Shown piece by piece: positions 1 to 10,564 of a stretch of DNA of 33,463 nt. Source of the DNA: Porogramme epimiltina. Taxonomy: Eukaryota; Basidiomycota; Agaricomycetes; Polyporales; Polyporaceae. A program made the translations under genes and the position numbers. The notes beneath the pieces were generated by a model, which did no database searches, had not been told where the DNA came from, and saw only the letters and a program-made list of their open reading frames with translations. Numbering within the stretch: the first letter of the stretch is position 1; each line of letters opens with the position of its first letter. The DNA lies in the NCBI GenBank assembly GCA_900155495.1, contig FTLJ01000599.1, positions 1 through 33,463 of the forward strand, written 5' to 3'.

Positions 1-44
1 AATTACATGAGATGACTCATCTCATGAATTATTGACCCCGGTGT
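1..44. other. Left flank outside the array, with hairpin
   Basis: Bases 6-15 and 17-26 are perfect 10-bp inverted repeats around a single C. AATT on each side extends the stem, with one unpaired A at position 5. Homology to the tandem unit begins at about base 45; the corresponding upstream sequence in units 3 and 5 (for example 17190-17210) is different here. This is either the true left edge of the array or the end of an inserted element. Nothing further left is visible. Confidence 0.5.
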
Positions 45-2340
45 CAAGCAAAACGCACGTGTATTGAAGACACCCTCTGTCCCCTCGCTCTGCGTTCTCC
101 GCCAATCTCGACAACTACACGTATTCCTCGCACCCCGTCATCCTTCAAACGCCGCGGGCCCCGCACCCACGCAATCCTGCCCCCAATGGCACCGAAGATC
201 TGGAAAATGGTGGGACGATTGGAGCTCGAGGGAGTCCCATGGGTCGGCGCATATCTCTCTTCCGCGGACCAGACCCTGGTCGCAGCCCTGCGCTAGATGC
301 GGGAGGGTCGCAACACCAAGATTTTGTGGCTCCGTGGGCAGAGATCTGCTATCCATGCGGTGACAGCGGCGGCGGCTCGCGTCGTGTTTTCAGATCTGCA
401 TGTGCTTCGGCGTTCTGCGTTCGGTTCGTGCGCGCGGGGGGCCGGAAAGGAGAACGCCGGCCTTGGTGGAGGGGGGTTGAGAAGAGAGCATAACGTGACG
501 AGGTAGATGTTGGTAGGGCGGCTCGGATGAGGGTGCAGCGGATCGAGCACGTACACATGGCTATGTGTTCATGAGCTGGGTTCCGGGACGCACCGCAGGG
601 CAGACGACGTGGATACGTGTTGAAAGGCTGGTGCAGGACGCGACTGAGGCCGGACATCTGTATCCGGAGAGGGGCAATGGGGGATAGAAGCCGATGGGGC
701 GGTCATTTGAGATCGAAGGTGTGGTGTTATTGCAGGGAGAAGGCGGGTATGATTGGTCGAGCAGGACAACCAGAGTGGATGCGAAGAGAGTGGTGGAGCG
801 CGACGCCGAGGATCGCCTGAGACCAGGTAGGGACGGTCTCCGCGGCAGCCTCGGCCCTCGGGCAATGTCGGAGGATCACAGGCGCCCGTCTCAGAGGCCT
901 CGTCTGCGGCTGGCGGTGCCTGACTCGGACTGCGGAGTAGGCCGCGCTTCCAATCGGGCCATAGCCCCTCCATCAGCCTTCGGTCACCGGGCCCATTTCG
1001 ATGTGCACAGATCTTAGAAGCATCCTCCTCGGTCGCGAATCCCCATGGTCCGACCACCATTTCGCGTGGACTCGTCCTCATCTATGGCTCGACTCCATCG
1101 CTTCAGCTGCACAGTCAGCTGAGTTGCGACCGCCTAGTCATCGAAGACGTCTAGAAGTCCTCAAGTGACCAACTACACCTACTTTAAAATCTTCCCCAGC
1201 TGAAAATAGTTATCCAGACATCGCGATCTTTCGAAGCACTTTACACAATGACTGGTACAAAATTGAACAGACCCGTACTAAATTCAGAATGTACCCGGTG
1301 CGTCTTCGTTGCCCACAACTAACACATCATCCTTCAATCTTGCCCAGCACAGCGTTGTGCTTCCCTAAGCTCGCTGACATATGTGGTAGGATATACAGAC
1401 AGGATTGACCGTATAGCAATCATGCGACCGTCCCCGGCGCAGGTTACCATCATGACCTCAATTTTCAGCCCCCTATCCGAAGATTCAGCCTCAACAGTGG
1501 ACATACGGTACGGGTGTCATTTACTACCACTCGAAAAATAACATCGCGGAGCTTCTCCGGGCCCAGGACTCCAGATTTGGCATGTACACCTATATGCATC
1601 CCGCACGTGTGGGATACAACAGAAACGGAAGATGCCGAAGGCCACATCTAGCACTAGATACCTCCGAGGTCGAGATCGGCTGGGGCTCGGAACACTCGAC
1701 ACCGCAGTTTAAAACTAGTACTCAAACCACCAGTTTGTGCTTGTGCTATCCATGTGAAAGTGTCACTGCTTGAGCTGAGACAGACGTTAGAGTCTGTAGG
1801 AAGGAGGTAAGCAGCCATGATGGAGTAAGCGTCAGCGAGACCCCTGCACTACCATGTGGTCAAATACACGATATATACTTAGTTGCGGTATGTCACCTAC
1901 CTACTACACACGCTCAATGGCACTCACATACTCCTAGCACACTGCATTCTCCTGCTGCCTGCATGCATCCCGGAATACGCAATTGTGAGCTCGTCTGCAC
2001 GCCGCCCTGTTTGCAACAGGAACTGCCGAGCAGGCGCGACTCGGTCCACTCCATCATGATGCAAGGATGTAGAATCTCAGGGTAAGTGATGCCTGCTGAG
2101 ATGCGAACTCGGCGCTCATGCTGACGCCGTGCCGCATATATGACCCTATAGGTGGAGCGAACATGCCAAAATCTGCATCATCGCAGCGTAGTGATCTCGC
2201 TGACAATACCACAACTAGCGGATCCACCATTTGCCACCTCCATCTTGTTCATTCGCAAATTTCCGAAATCTCGAATGCGAACGGCTCCGGGCTCAGACAG
2301 CAACTCGGTAGGGGCATCAATCAACACCATTCTACATGTC
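45..2340. repeat. Unit 1 upstream and promoter-proximal blocks, no supported gene
   Basis: This is one of five copies (others begin near 8809, 17211, 23844 and 31221). The first 1.1 kb is GC-rich. The next 1.2 kb is less so, and carries landmarks such as a 'CTTCGTTGCCCACAAC' motif near 1300 and 'CAGACAGCAACTCGGTAGGGG' near 2295. Short frames occur on both strands, but between copies they are broken by indels and changes are not concentrated at third codon positions. I see no gene. Confidence 0.6.
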
Positions 2341-2363
2341 CCTACTATCCGTAGCGCGCGGGA

Positions 2364-2427
2364 TATATGAACTACTGCAGCGGCATAAGCTCCTTGAGCG
2401 TACCATCATACTCCCTCACTACTCAGG
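2364..2427 (+). promoter_or_regulatory. Core promoter of DUF6533 copy 1
   Basis: A TATAT box at 2364-2368 lies about 64 bp before the ATG at 2428. A pyrimidine-rich stretch (CATACTCCCTCACTACTCAGG) runs into the start codon. The same arrangement precedes all four paralogues, which supports it as the core promoter and 5' leader. The exact transcription start is not visible. Confidence 0.6.
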
Positions 2428-4100
2428 ATGTCTAGTGACCCCGCCGCGGCCAATGACGACACCACAGTCGTTGCTTTATTCAACGAAGTGTAAGTAGCAC
2501 AACTTCTCCCCTGTACCATCCGTTCCACTCTAACGGAACACTTTCCCAGTCTTGTAGGAAATTACGTCGTCCTCGCAGCGTCAGGTCAGTTTCCAATCTC
2601 ATCTCCCACATGCAGAGCACAATGCTAATAGCAACGCCCTCTTAGTATTCATCTTCTTCGAGCACCTCATCACCGCCGACCGCGAAATCGACCTCTTCTG
2701 GAAGCCCAAGTTCTCTGGCGCAGCCGCTCTATTCCTCATAAATAGATACCTCGTACTCGTGGGCTCTGCACTCATTCTGGTGGTTTCCTTCGATACATCC
2801 GTGAGTGCTGAAGTAAGTCAGGCTGAGTCCCATGCCGGCGATTCCATCTGAACTGACATCTTCGCACCTCCCCAGGTGTGAGCTGTGATTCTCCCAGCTA
2901 CTCTTTGCACCAGAATATAACAATACGTGTTCCAGGTGCAACGGGACACAATGGGCATATACCATTGTGGATCTCGTCATGCTCATACCACCGGCAGGTA
3001 GGCGACACGTCCACTCGCCCTCTGCGTCACATTTTACTAAAAATTAGCCATCTAGCGTTCTCCGCCATGCGAGCACTCGCTCTCACCAGATCTAGGGCGT
3101 TCTCCGCACTCATCTTTCTCCTTTCTTTCGGCCCTCTCGCCGTAAATGTCGTTCGTGTCCTTCGTTGTATTAGGGAATGTACTCGCACTCACTATGTGAT
3201 ATACACACGCTGACAGGCTTCGCTTGGGCTTGGATTCAGCGGACATGTCGACCCGGTGTTCGGCTGCCTGGTGCAACAATTCTATCCTCCAGAGAAGGTG
3301 TTGATTGGGTGAGTTCATCATCCTATCAGTCGTTGCAGGCGTGAAATCATGCATCTTCGTCAATCATAGCTGTGCGTAAAACGAGCTCTCTCGGTCTGCG
3401 TTACTGAATTGACAATTAGTTCAGGGGTCGTTGCATCCCGAGGCTCGCTCATTGTCGCGGATGCACTCGTCATTGCCGTCACCTGGTGGAAGCTATTTCA
3501 CCAAGGTTCCCCGAGGAAGGTGTCCCTTATGTGCCGCCGGGTGAGCCTGACGGACGTATTCTTGCGTGATGGTAAGTATCCTATATTTTTGGAATCTGGG
3601 AAATGATCTGACTCGTATGCTATAGGAACCGTTTACTTTGTGTATGTTCACTTGCATTTGAATGTTGCATCTTTTGAAGCCCACTATGTTAAGCTCACGA
3701 AGCCTTCAGATTGCTTCTGATACTGAATGTTTTGGACTTGATATTCACTTTCACCTCGGTGAGTTCTTCTTTCATTGACCTTACATTTGACACCCCTTAC
3801 CCATCTCTATGCAGATATTCATCGAGGAAGATAGTGTGAGCCTTATCACCCAATTCGCCACACCGTACGCAGCCGTTCCTTCCCCCTCGTGCTGCGCAGC
3901 ACTCCCTAAATCTTCCCACTATATCGTCGTCCCGCAGCCTAACAGCAGTCCTCGTCTCCCGCTTTCTCATCAACCTCCAGGAAGCCCATCTCCGGTCCGT
4001 CAAGGTCGACTCCGACGACCCGACATATATCTCGTCCCACTCTCAGAACTCTCTCCCGAGTTTTGTCGCCGCCCCTGGCACTATGGGAGCTACTATATAA
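2428..4100 (+). CDS. DUF6533 family membrane protein, copy 1 (C-terminally truncated)
   Basis: Multi-pass membrane protein of the basidiomycete DUF6533 family; function unknown. Exons: 2428-2489, 2550-2584, 2646-2812, 2876-2877, 2936-2997, 3056-3150, 3217-3308, 3370-3375, 3420-3571, 3626-3641, 3710-3758, 3815-3864, 3938-4100; about 316 residues. Exon 3 holds the family signature FEHLITADREIDLFW followed by NRY. Hydrophobic stretches suggest seven membrane segments. A TAA at 4098-4100 replaces the CAA (Gln) codon of the paralogues. The old frame stays open after it to another TAA at 4215-4217, so 39 tail residues are lost by one nonsense change. The lost tail is hydrophilic and lies after the last membrane segment, so the protein could still fold. 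The intron 6 donor is GTTCGT, where the other copies have GTGCGT or GTGCGC. The 2-nt exon is required for frame. Confidence 0.82.
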
Positions 4101-4906
4101 CTGAGCGCAGGTCGTGTAGAAGACGGGACGGCCGAAAATGGGGATACGGGTAAGGTCGATCATTGGGAGGATAACATGGGCGGCGTTGAAATGCAGCCTC
4201 TTGCGGTGGAGGTGTAATTGGGGTATGTCGAGCCATACAGAGGGCAGACAGAGTTCAACGTCGCACTGTTTCGCCCTGCGCACACAATACCCCTGCGTAC
4301 GTGCATGCGTTCTTGATTCTTGAACCCTTGGTATCTTGTTCCGTGTCAGTCTCGCGTGTTTCGCTCTGAGTTTGTACTTTATATATTCGCGGAGATCCAT
4401 TCAATTCTTGGGTAGAATACAGTATCATGCTTTAGTTACTTGTGTCGTCATTTGTAGTGGCGGAAATGAGGTTCAAGGGAGGAAAATGAATAGTTTGTGC
4501 TGGCAATAATCAGCGTTGGTCAAAAAGTAGGAAATGATGACCATCAAGTTGAATGTGAGTGCATCCTGGGCGGCTCACAGCAATCCTTTGAATATCTCTG
4601 CATCTCGACGCGAGGTACCGATGTGCGCGCTCTAGTAAGAGCACAACGAATAGATACAATATATCTAGCCAATTAAACGAAACCTCTAAATAGAGCATCT
4701 TCTAACCCTCGTCTCTACCTCACCACCCACAAATCACACTGCAAGTAGCGTACGTAGAATGACCTGTTTGGTAATACCTGTCGCCGCTTGGCCCGACGGT
4801 CTACGAGTGTGCATAGAGCCATAGACGGACGTGCGGGAGGACGGTGAGACAAGATACATACGTCGGTGAAGTACATTGATTGGGACCACAACACATGTAC
4901 AGCAAC
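4101..4906. repeat. Lost C-terminal tail and 3' flank of copy 1
   Basis: Bases 4101-4217 are the former last 39 codons of the gene, still in frame up to TAA 4215-4217. From 4218 to about 4480 is a 3' flank shared with 13715, 21366 and 27818. It includes a T-rich stretch and a conserved 'CAGTTCTTGGGTA'-like motif (near 4405 here). Bases 4697-4760 match unit 2 at about 14217-14280. I see no gene or defined terminator. The 3' untranslated region and polyadenylation site probably lie in the first 250 bp. Confidence 0.55.
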
Positions 4907-5860
4907 AGTCCTACCTGAGAACCCCCACCGGGCCATAGACGTCTTATGTGACACCTGAGGATGCATCTGCCAATTAGACATCGTGCTCCCGCGGGATTGC
5001 AAGAAACCATACCAATCTGACAATTATACTTGAAGGCGCAATAAATGAGGCCGGTCGAACAGTATACGGTATATCTCGACCCATGGCTACAGTACACACC
5101 CGCGTAATGGACTGAAGGGGGGAACTTGCTGTATGAGATAAGGGTGAGATAAGGAGAGCAGGAGGACATGAATAAGAAACTTGGATTCGCTCTTAAGGGA
5201 AACAATGGTCACGTCCGAGCTTGATCAAACGACTGGCGGCTTCCCCGCCAGGCATAAAGGTGATAATCGAGACCGGTCCGCACACTTTGTACAGCGCGCG
5301 TATAGTTGTGGAGGAATTGGTCTGTAGGACGTATGCCCATGGTGGTCTTGATGTCGTTACAGGACTCCTACGAGTAACACGGTCGAAAGTAAGCACGGCC
5401 CAACGGGGAAGGAGTCGTACCCATCGGGAGGAACTCACGTGAACATACAGGCTCTTGATGTCTGTATGACACTGGAATCGCCGGCTGTTCGCCTTGAACT
5501 CCACGTCTTAGAAGGCCACGACAGTGATGGACCCTCTACGAAGGGCCCAGTCGAACATGAGTGCGGAATTCATGAGGATAGAGAATAGTAGACATCGGAA
5601 GATACTCACTGGTGTATACGGGCTCCTGCTATCACCCATACGCGTTCGTCGCTTGAAAAAGGGAGCCTCCGGAAAGTGACAACCGAGAAAGAGAACTACT
5701 GGCACGGTCTGCCGTCGCCGGGTCTGCCAATTTGCGGGTTCGCCCTGTGCTGCCCCTAACTCGGGACCCTAAGTGCACCAGCGGCCTAGGCGGTCGTCGC
5801 TTCTCGACATGCTTTGGACGGATGTCGACGGGCTATTAATGTATGAGGAGACGAGGAGCA
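4907..5860. repeat. Block D, unit 1
   Basis: About 950 bp shared only with unit 3 (21801-22765) and absent from units 2 and 4. Landmarks include GATGCATCTGCCAATTAGA at 4959-4977 and 'GGAGGAACTCACGTG' near 5428. A short plus-strand frame from 5221 resembles one at 22135. An upstream stop in unit 1, a 6-nt length difference and mostly non-synonymous changes argue against a functional gene. Minus-strand frames are also broken between the two copies. Confidence 0.6.
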
Positions 5861-6040
5861 CGTAGCCACACAAGAGCAACGAATTTGCGCGCTGAGTTTG
5901 ATGGGATGGGACGAGGACCTCTTGGGGTACATTCGGAAGTTAGTGGACGGATTAGAGTGGTTGCCGTAGAGGGCGTGAAGGGTCTGCTATCTAGTGCATT
6001 GGTCGTGAACTAAGCCGATGGATTCGTTCACGACATCACG

Positions 6041-6420
6041 AGATGAGAACATGTAGAAACAAGAGGGCATGAACTTACACACTCCGAGCTACTTAACATC
6101 CTCTCAAGCACATCCATTTGCCCTCTCGTACAATCTCTGCCCTCGCCGCACGCTCGTCTCCTATATGGTACTCTCCTACCCTTCAACCACAGGCCTCGCC
6201 CTGACGTGGCGGAGCTAGGGAGCCTTGGTAACGTTAGAGAGTGCGGTTTAGAAAACGGCCGCTGAATCGTGATTGACTCACCACATCGACTTCCAGCACA
6301 CGAGGAATATATTCTCTACAGCGCGAAGCACAACAAGCATGTACTACCATCGCGGTTCTCGGCTGGTCATATTGAACGGCAGCCAAGGCCATCACGACGC
6401 AAAGACTGTCATTCTGCATG
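6041..6420 (-). pseudogene. Decayed minus-strand gene remnant, unit 1
   Basis: On the minus strand a coding-like segment (6282-6419, ending ...IPRVLEVDV) meets a GTGAGT donor. An 81-nt intron (6281 down to 6201) follows, ending in CAG, and then a second segment begins (VVEG). Donor, acceptor and flanks align with units 2 and 4, where the introns are 74 and 75 nt. The segment after the intron contains stops here (after VVEG and further on), so this copy is broken. I do not recognise the protein family. The start codon and the remaining exons are not identifiable. Confidence 0.4.
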
Positions 6421-6521
6421 CTTGTGGTAGAATCTTCAATTTGCCGTGCAGCAAGCAGCGATATGAACGGAATGGTCTGTAAGCGCTGTTCAGGAAGACG
6501 ATGTTGATGTTGACATCGTTC

Positions 6522-7160
6522 CGAGGACGGAGATGTCTGCGGCGGGGCAGACTAAGGGCATTGGCGGGGGTGCCACGTGCATAGAAATGAGATGTAGTGC
6601 ACGTACCACGGCTGGTGACGAATGGGGCGGGAGGTTGAAACGCAAAGAGGGCGGCCTCGAGGACCTGCAACGCCTGTATCCTGGCAGTTGGAGGAGAGGG
6701 GACGCGGAGGGAGCTGGTCAAAGGCGGGAGATCGGCGGAGTATTTGCATCCCGAGCACGGTGGCAGCCCAGGGCATGTCGCAGGGGGGACTGGGGGTAGG
6801 AGGGGCGGCCGTTGGAGAGGGCCCAAGGGGAGGCTGATTGGAGGGGTGGAGCCCCCAAGGCTGGAAGCTCGGGGGAGATTAAGGGAGGAGGGTAGGCAAA
6901 ACGAGCAGTGGACTCCACAAGAGGGACGGACCCAGCCGGCGCCGCTGAGCCGCGTCCCGGGCCGCGCGATGGGTGGGGGCCGGTGAAGGGCTTGGTCTTC
7001 TTTTTCTGTTCTTGCCTTAGACCCCCACTGCCAACTAGCGGAGTAGCCCGCGTCCGAACCCAGCCTTTCCACAATACACTCAGTAACAGTGCTGCTCAGA
7101 GAGAGTCTCGTAGCGAGCGCGGTCTGAAGGGCGTAGTGCGTGCACCCGCGCCGACTTCCG
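6522..7160. repeat. Block C, unit 1 (GC-rich)
   Basis: GC-rich block with purine-rich plus strand, homologous to 14953-15570, 28943-29590 and a displaced copy at 10565-11100. It has long open frames on both strands because stop codons are rare in such composition. The predicted peptides are Pro/Ser/Arg-rich and change frame between copies. No gene is supported. Confidence 0.6.
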
Positions 7161-8808
7161 CGGACCTCCGTCGTCCACACCTGCCGCCATACGTCACTTC
7201 CATGCCCTAGCAAATCATGTTACAGCATTGCCCTCTACGCTTGCCTAATATCCCCAGAGGCTCGGAGGGCTATATGCGCTGGTTGCAGAACATCTCCGCC
7301 CCTGTTGCCCCAGCGTAGGCTACTCCTGCTTCATTAGGGTGCACTGGGATTGCCCCCCGCCCCTCGCCAGCACCAGCCCAGCTCCTCCCCGCCACCAATC
7401 CCGTGTTCCCACGACCGGACGCGCTGAAACGAGCCATAGCGGAGCCGAGTATTCCCACCCGCTGCTTGCTATGTCTCCGTGCCGGTCGCTACCCGGTGCG
7501 ACTCTCGCGAAGCGAAGTCGAAATAGCAGCGAAAATACATGAAGTGTAGCGGACCAGCGATTATGTTGATAAACATCGACTCTGAGCATGTGCGCCCCAC
7601 CTCGACTGGCCCCCCGCGCAGCCAACGACATAAAACATCTAACGACAGGCCCGCGCGATAAAGGCGTGTCGCAGAGCACGCGGGCAATGCAGATCATTGT
7701 CCGAACCCTGAGACACTGAGACCAATGAGATTGCTTCCTGTAATAAACTGGAAAGAAGACCCACCCGTCGAGAAGAGCAGGACCACACGAGTCGAGCGCG
7801 AACTGGTAGATTTTGGTGCACGTCGTGGCGCCGAATGGGGGTCCCATAGAAATGACGTGTGTCGCGCTCTAAGAAGCTACGAAAACGGACATATATCAGG
7901 GGGGATGGAAGTGGAAGAAGCGACTACACGTACAAGACTATCCAGCATCCCTGTTGGAGGAGATGCCGACGTGACGTGTGCAATTGAGTGCGAGGGCGTT
8001 GAGCGCGATGTCCTTGATGAATCCGGTGCGCACCAATATCCGGGCTTTGACCAAGTGCTGGTAGTTTAACTTCGTCCCGTCGTCTTGTAGTCGTACGACG
8101 TCGTGCGGAGGGCCTGTGCGAATGTCAACATGGTACCTCGACGGAAACGGAAGCGAGAACGCTAAGCTGCACTCACCATCACACGCGGCGTACCACTGCG
8201 CGGCATATGCTAGGCACCGAATGACACCGTTTCCTGCTTTACAGAGGAGGGTGCCACGGCAGGCGACTATGGTGAGACCGTTTGACAATGCCCTCCCCGC
8301 GCGCCACGTCGTAGTCACTCGGGCCAAGCGTACTTCCCGGGACTTTCTGGTGTTGGCGTCAGAAGGGGGCGGTTATACCGCCGCTGTCTGCGCTACGAAG
8401 GCCTCTGGTGAACCAGGATCAACTCCTATACGCCCGTTGCGCGAGAACCCGAAACGCGTATTTCGGCATGGAATCGCAGTGCGCTCGATGGGGACGCACG
8501 CTCCCGTCGGCTTTGGTGGGATGCGGGTCGTACGGCGAGACAGGGGGGCAAGGATGTTGATGTGGACGCGCGGAAGGGAAGGAGGGTGGAGCATGGGGAG
8601 TCTGCCGCGGTTGGAGAGCGCCGTGCGCCCTCTCGTTGACGACGTAGGCAATGACTTGGTAAGACAAAGTACTCCGCCGGCGTGCTTGAGTTGACGGAGT
8701 GAGATATGGCAGCGGCGGGAGCATTGGGGCGGGTGGTCCCTGCGGCCCAAACCCTTTCAGCTACGCGAGCCGAATGTTGCAGGTTAGGAAGACTCGCGTG
8801 CACGAAGC
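7161..8808. repeat. Block E, unit 1
   Basis: The 1.6-kb end of the unit. Shared landmarks: CTGCAGAACATCTC-like near 7280, 'AAGAAGCTACGAAAACGGACATA' type near 7870, a GACCGTTTGACAATGCCCTC motif near 8276, and GGCGAGACAGGGGGGCAAGG near 8535. Matching blocks lie at 15571-17210, 22986-23843 (shortened) and 29591-31220. Short frames exist on both strands but are interrupted differently in each copy. I see no supported gene. Confidence 0.55.
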
Positions 8809-10564
8809 TAAGTAGAACTCACGTGGACTCAAGATACCCTCTGTATCCTCGTGCGTTCTCCACCCATCACCACAACTACCCGGTATTCCTCCCACCCCGC
8901 CACCCTCAAACGCCGTGCCCTCGCCCACGCAATCCTGCCTACAATGGGACCAGATTTCTGGATAACGTTCAGACTATTGGAGCTCGAGCGGGTCCCACAG
9001 GTCGGTGCACATCTCTCTTCGGCGGACGAGGAAAGTGGAACGCCTTTCTTCGTGGAGGAGGGCTGAGAAGAGTGCGTAACGCAGCGGGGCAGATGTTGGT
9101 AGGGTGGCTCGGATGAGAATGCGGCGGATCGAGCGCGTACCAATTGTCATGCACTCATGAGATCGCTCCCGAGACGCATCATACGGTGGACGACGTGGAT
9201 ATGCATCGCAAAGACCGGTGCAGGATGCGAATGAAGCCAGATATCTGCATCCGGAGATCGATAGCGGGCTCTAGAACACGGTGCAGTGGTCATTTGAGAC
9301 CGAAGGTGTGGTGCTCTGCAGTGAGAAAGCGAGTGGGATTGGTCGAGCAGGAGGACCAAAGTGGATGGGAAACGAGTGGTGGAGCGCGAGGCGGACGAGA
9401 GGCTGGGACCAAGGTCTCCTCGGCTTCGGCCCTCGTGAGACGCCGGAGCATCGCAGACGCCTGTCTTGGCGTCCAGCGTCCCTGACTCGGGCCGCGCTTC
9501 CGAGTCCCGGGCCGATCCAACACCTCCATCAGCGTTCGAGTTCGTTCAGTGGGCCCATTCAGAGGTGCACAGATCTTAGAACTATCTTCCTCGGTCGCAA
9601 ACCCCCATGGCCCGATCTCTACACCGCGTGGACTCGTCCTCATCTATGGCCCGAGTCTATCACTTGAGCTGCTCAGTCGGCCGAGCTACGGCCGCCTAGT
9701 TATCCAAGACGTCCGGACGTCCCCAAGTGACCAATTGCTACACTAACTATAGAAATTTCGCCAGCTCATAGCGATTGTCCAGAAATAGTGACCTTTCGAA
9801 GTCAGAAGCACTCTTTACAGCGACTGATACAAAATTGAACAGAGCCGTCCTTATTTCAGAATGTTCCCGGTGCGTCTTCGTTCCCCACAACCAACAACAC
9901 ATCATCCTTCACTCTTGCCCGACACAGAGGCGTTGTGCTTCTCTGATTTCGTTGGCGTATGTCGCAGGATATACGGCCCACATACGACGCCTAACATTTC
10001 CGCCGTCCTCGGTCGGGGTTACCACCATGTCCGCAACTTTCAGTTCTCTATCGGAAGATTCTGCCTCAGCAGCGCACGCCGCAGACACGGTGCATATTTC
10101 ATCTATCAAAGCTCAAATCATAAAACCGTGTAGCCTTTCCAGTTCCACATCGAGCATGGACATCTATATGCATCCCACATGTATCGGACACAACAGAGCT
10201 GCACGATGTCGAAGACCACATCCGATATGCGCACTAGTAGATACTACCTCGATGATCGAGATCGGCTGGGCGTCGGAGCACTCAACGTCGCGATTTGGGG
10301 CTGGCTCAGACTACCAGTCCGTTACCTACGTAGTGCACATGCTGAATGGGACTCACATTGTCCTAGCAGAATGACTTCTCCGGCAGCACGCATCCCGGAA
10401 TAGGCAATTGCGAGCTCATGATCATCTCCACACCATCATTTTTGCAATGCTAGTGGGAACAGCCCAGTAGGCGCGACTCGGTCCACTCTATGCCATGATG
10501 TAGAACATCGGGGTAAGCGATGTCTGCTGCTATGCAGACTGGGCACTCATGCTAGTGCAGGTGC
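8809..10564. repeat. Unit 2 upstream block, no supported gene
   Basis: Collinear with 45-2120 of unit 1, although the landmark at 9856 ('ATGTTCCCGGTGCGTCTTCG') shows several small indels. A plus-strand frame at 8851-9066 and minus-strand frames at 9290-9643 and 9909-10109 resemble segments in other units. They are not maintained as open frames of similar length in all copies. No gene called. Confidence 0.55.

Larger units (their letters stand above)
45..8808 (+). repeat. Tandem unit 1 (complete, about 8.76 kb)
   Basis: First of four complete diverged units. The boundary landmark is an AAGCAAAACGCACGTG-like motif found near 47, 8810, 17212, 23845 and 31222. This unit is the most complete. It has the upstream block, promoter block, DUF6533 gene copy 1, 3' tail, block D (4907-5860), minus-strand remnant, block C (6522-7160) and block E. 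Landmarks occur in the same order and orientation as in the other units, so this is head-to-tail duplication. Boundaries were placed by eye and may be off by tens of bases. Confidence 0.85.

Noticed and set aside
569..1081. 170-codon minus-strand open frame in the first upstream block
   Set aside because: Only the first 25 residues look conserved with silent changes. The rest is low-complexity and is frameshifted in unit 2 and interrupted in the others.
2876..2877. Treating copies 1-4 as four frameshifted pseudogenes at the exon 3 to exon 5 junction
   Set aside because: The same apparent frame problem at the same place in all four copies, with two well-formed introns of constant size, is better explained by a conserved 2-nt exon than by four independent or one ancestral frameshift.
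6392..7213. Long minus-strand open frame (about 273 codons) in block C
   Set aside because: The region is GC-rich, so stop codons are rare. The peptide is Pro/Ser-rich without motifs, and the same region in units 2, 4 and the displaced copy does not keep the frame.
8851..9066. Plus-strand peptide with KRRALAHAILPTMGPD and LELERVPQVGAHLSSAD
   Set aside because: A similar peptide occurs in all five upstream blocks. However, differences between copies are mostly amino-acid changing, the upstream frame shifts by indels in units 3 and 5, and the ends differ. This is consistent with neutral DNA homology.
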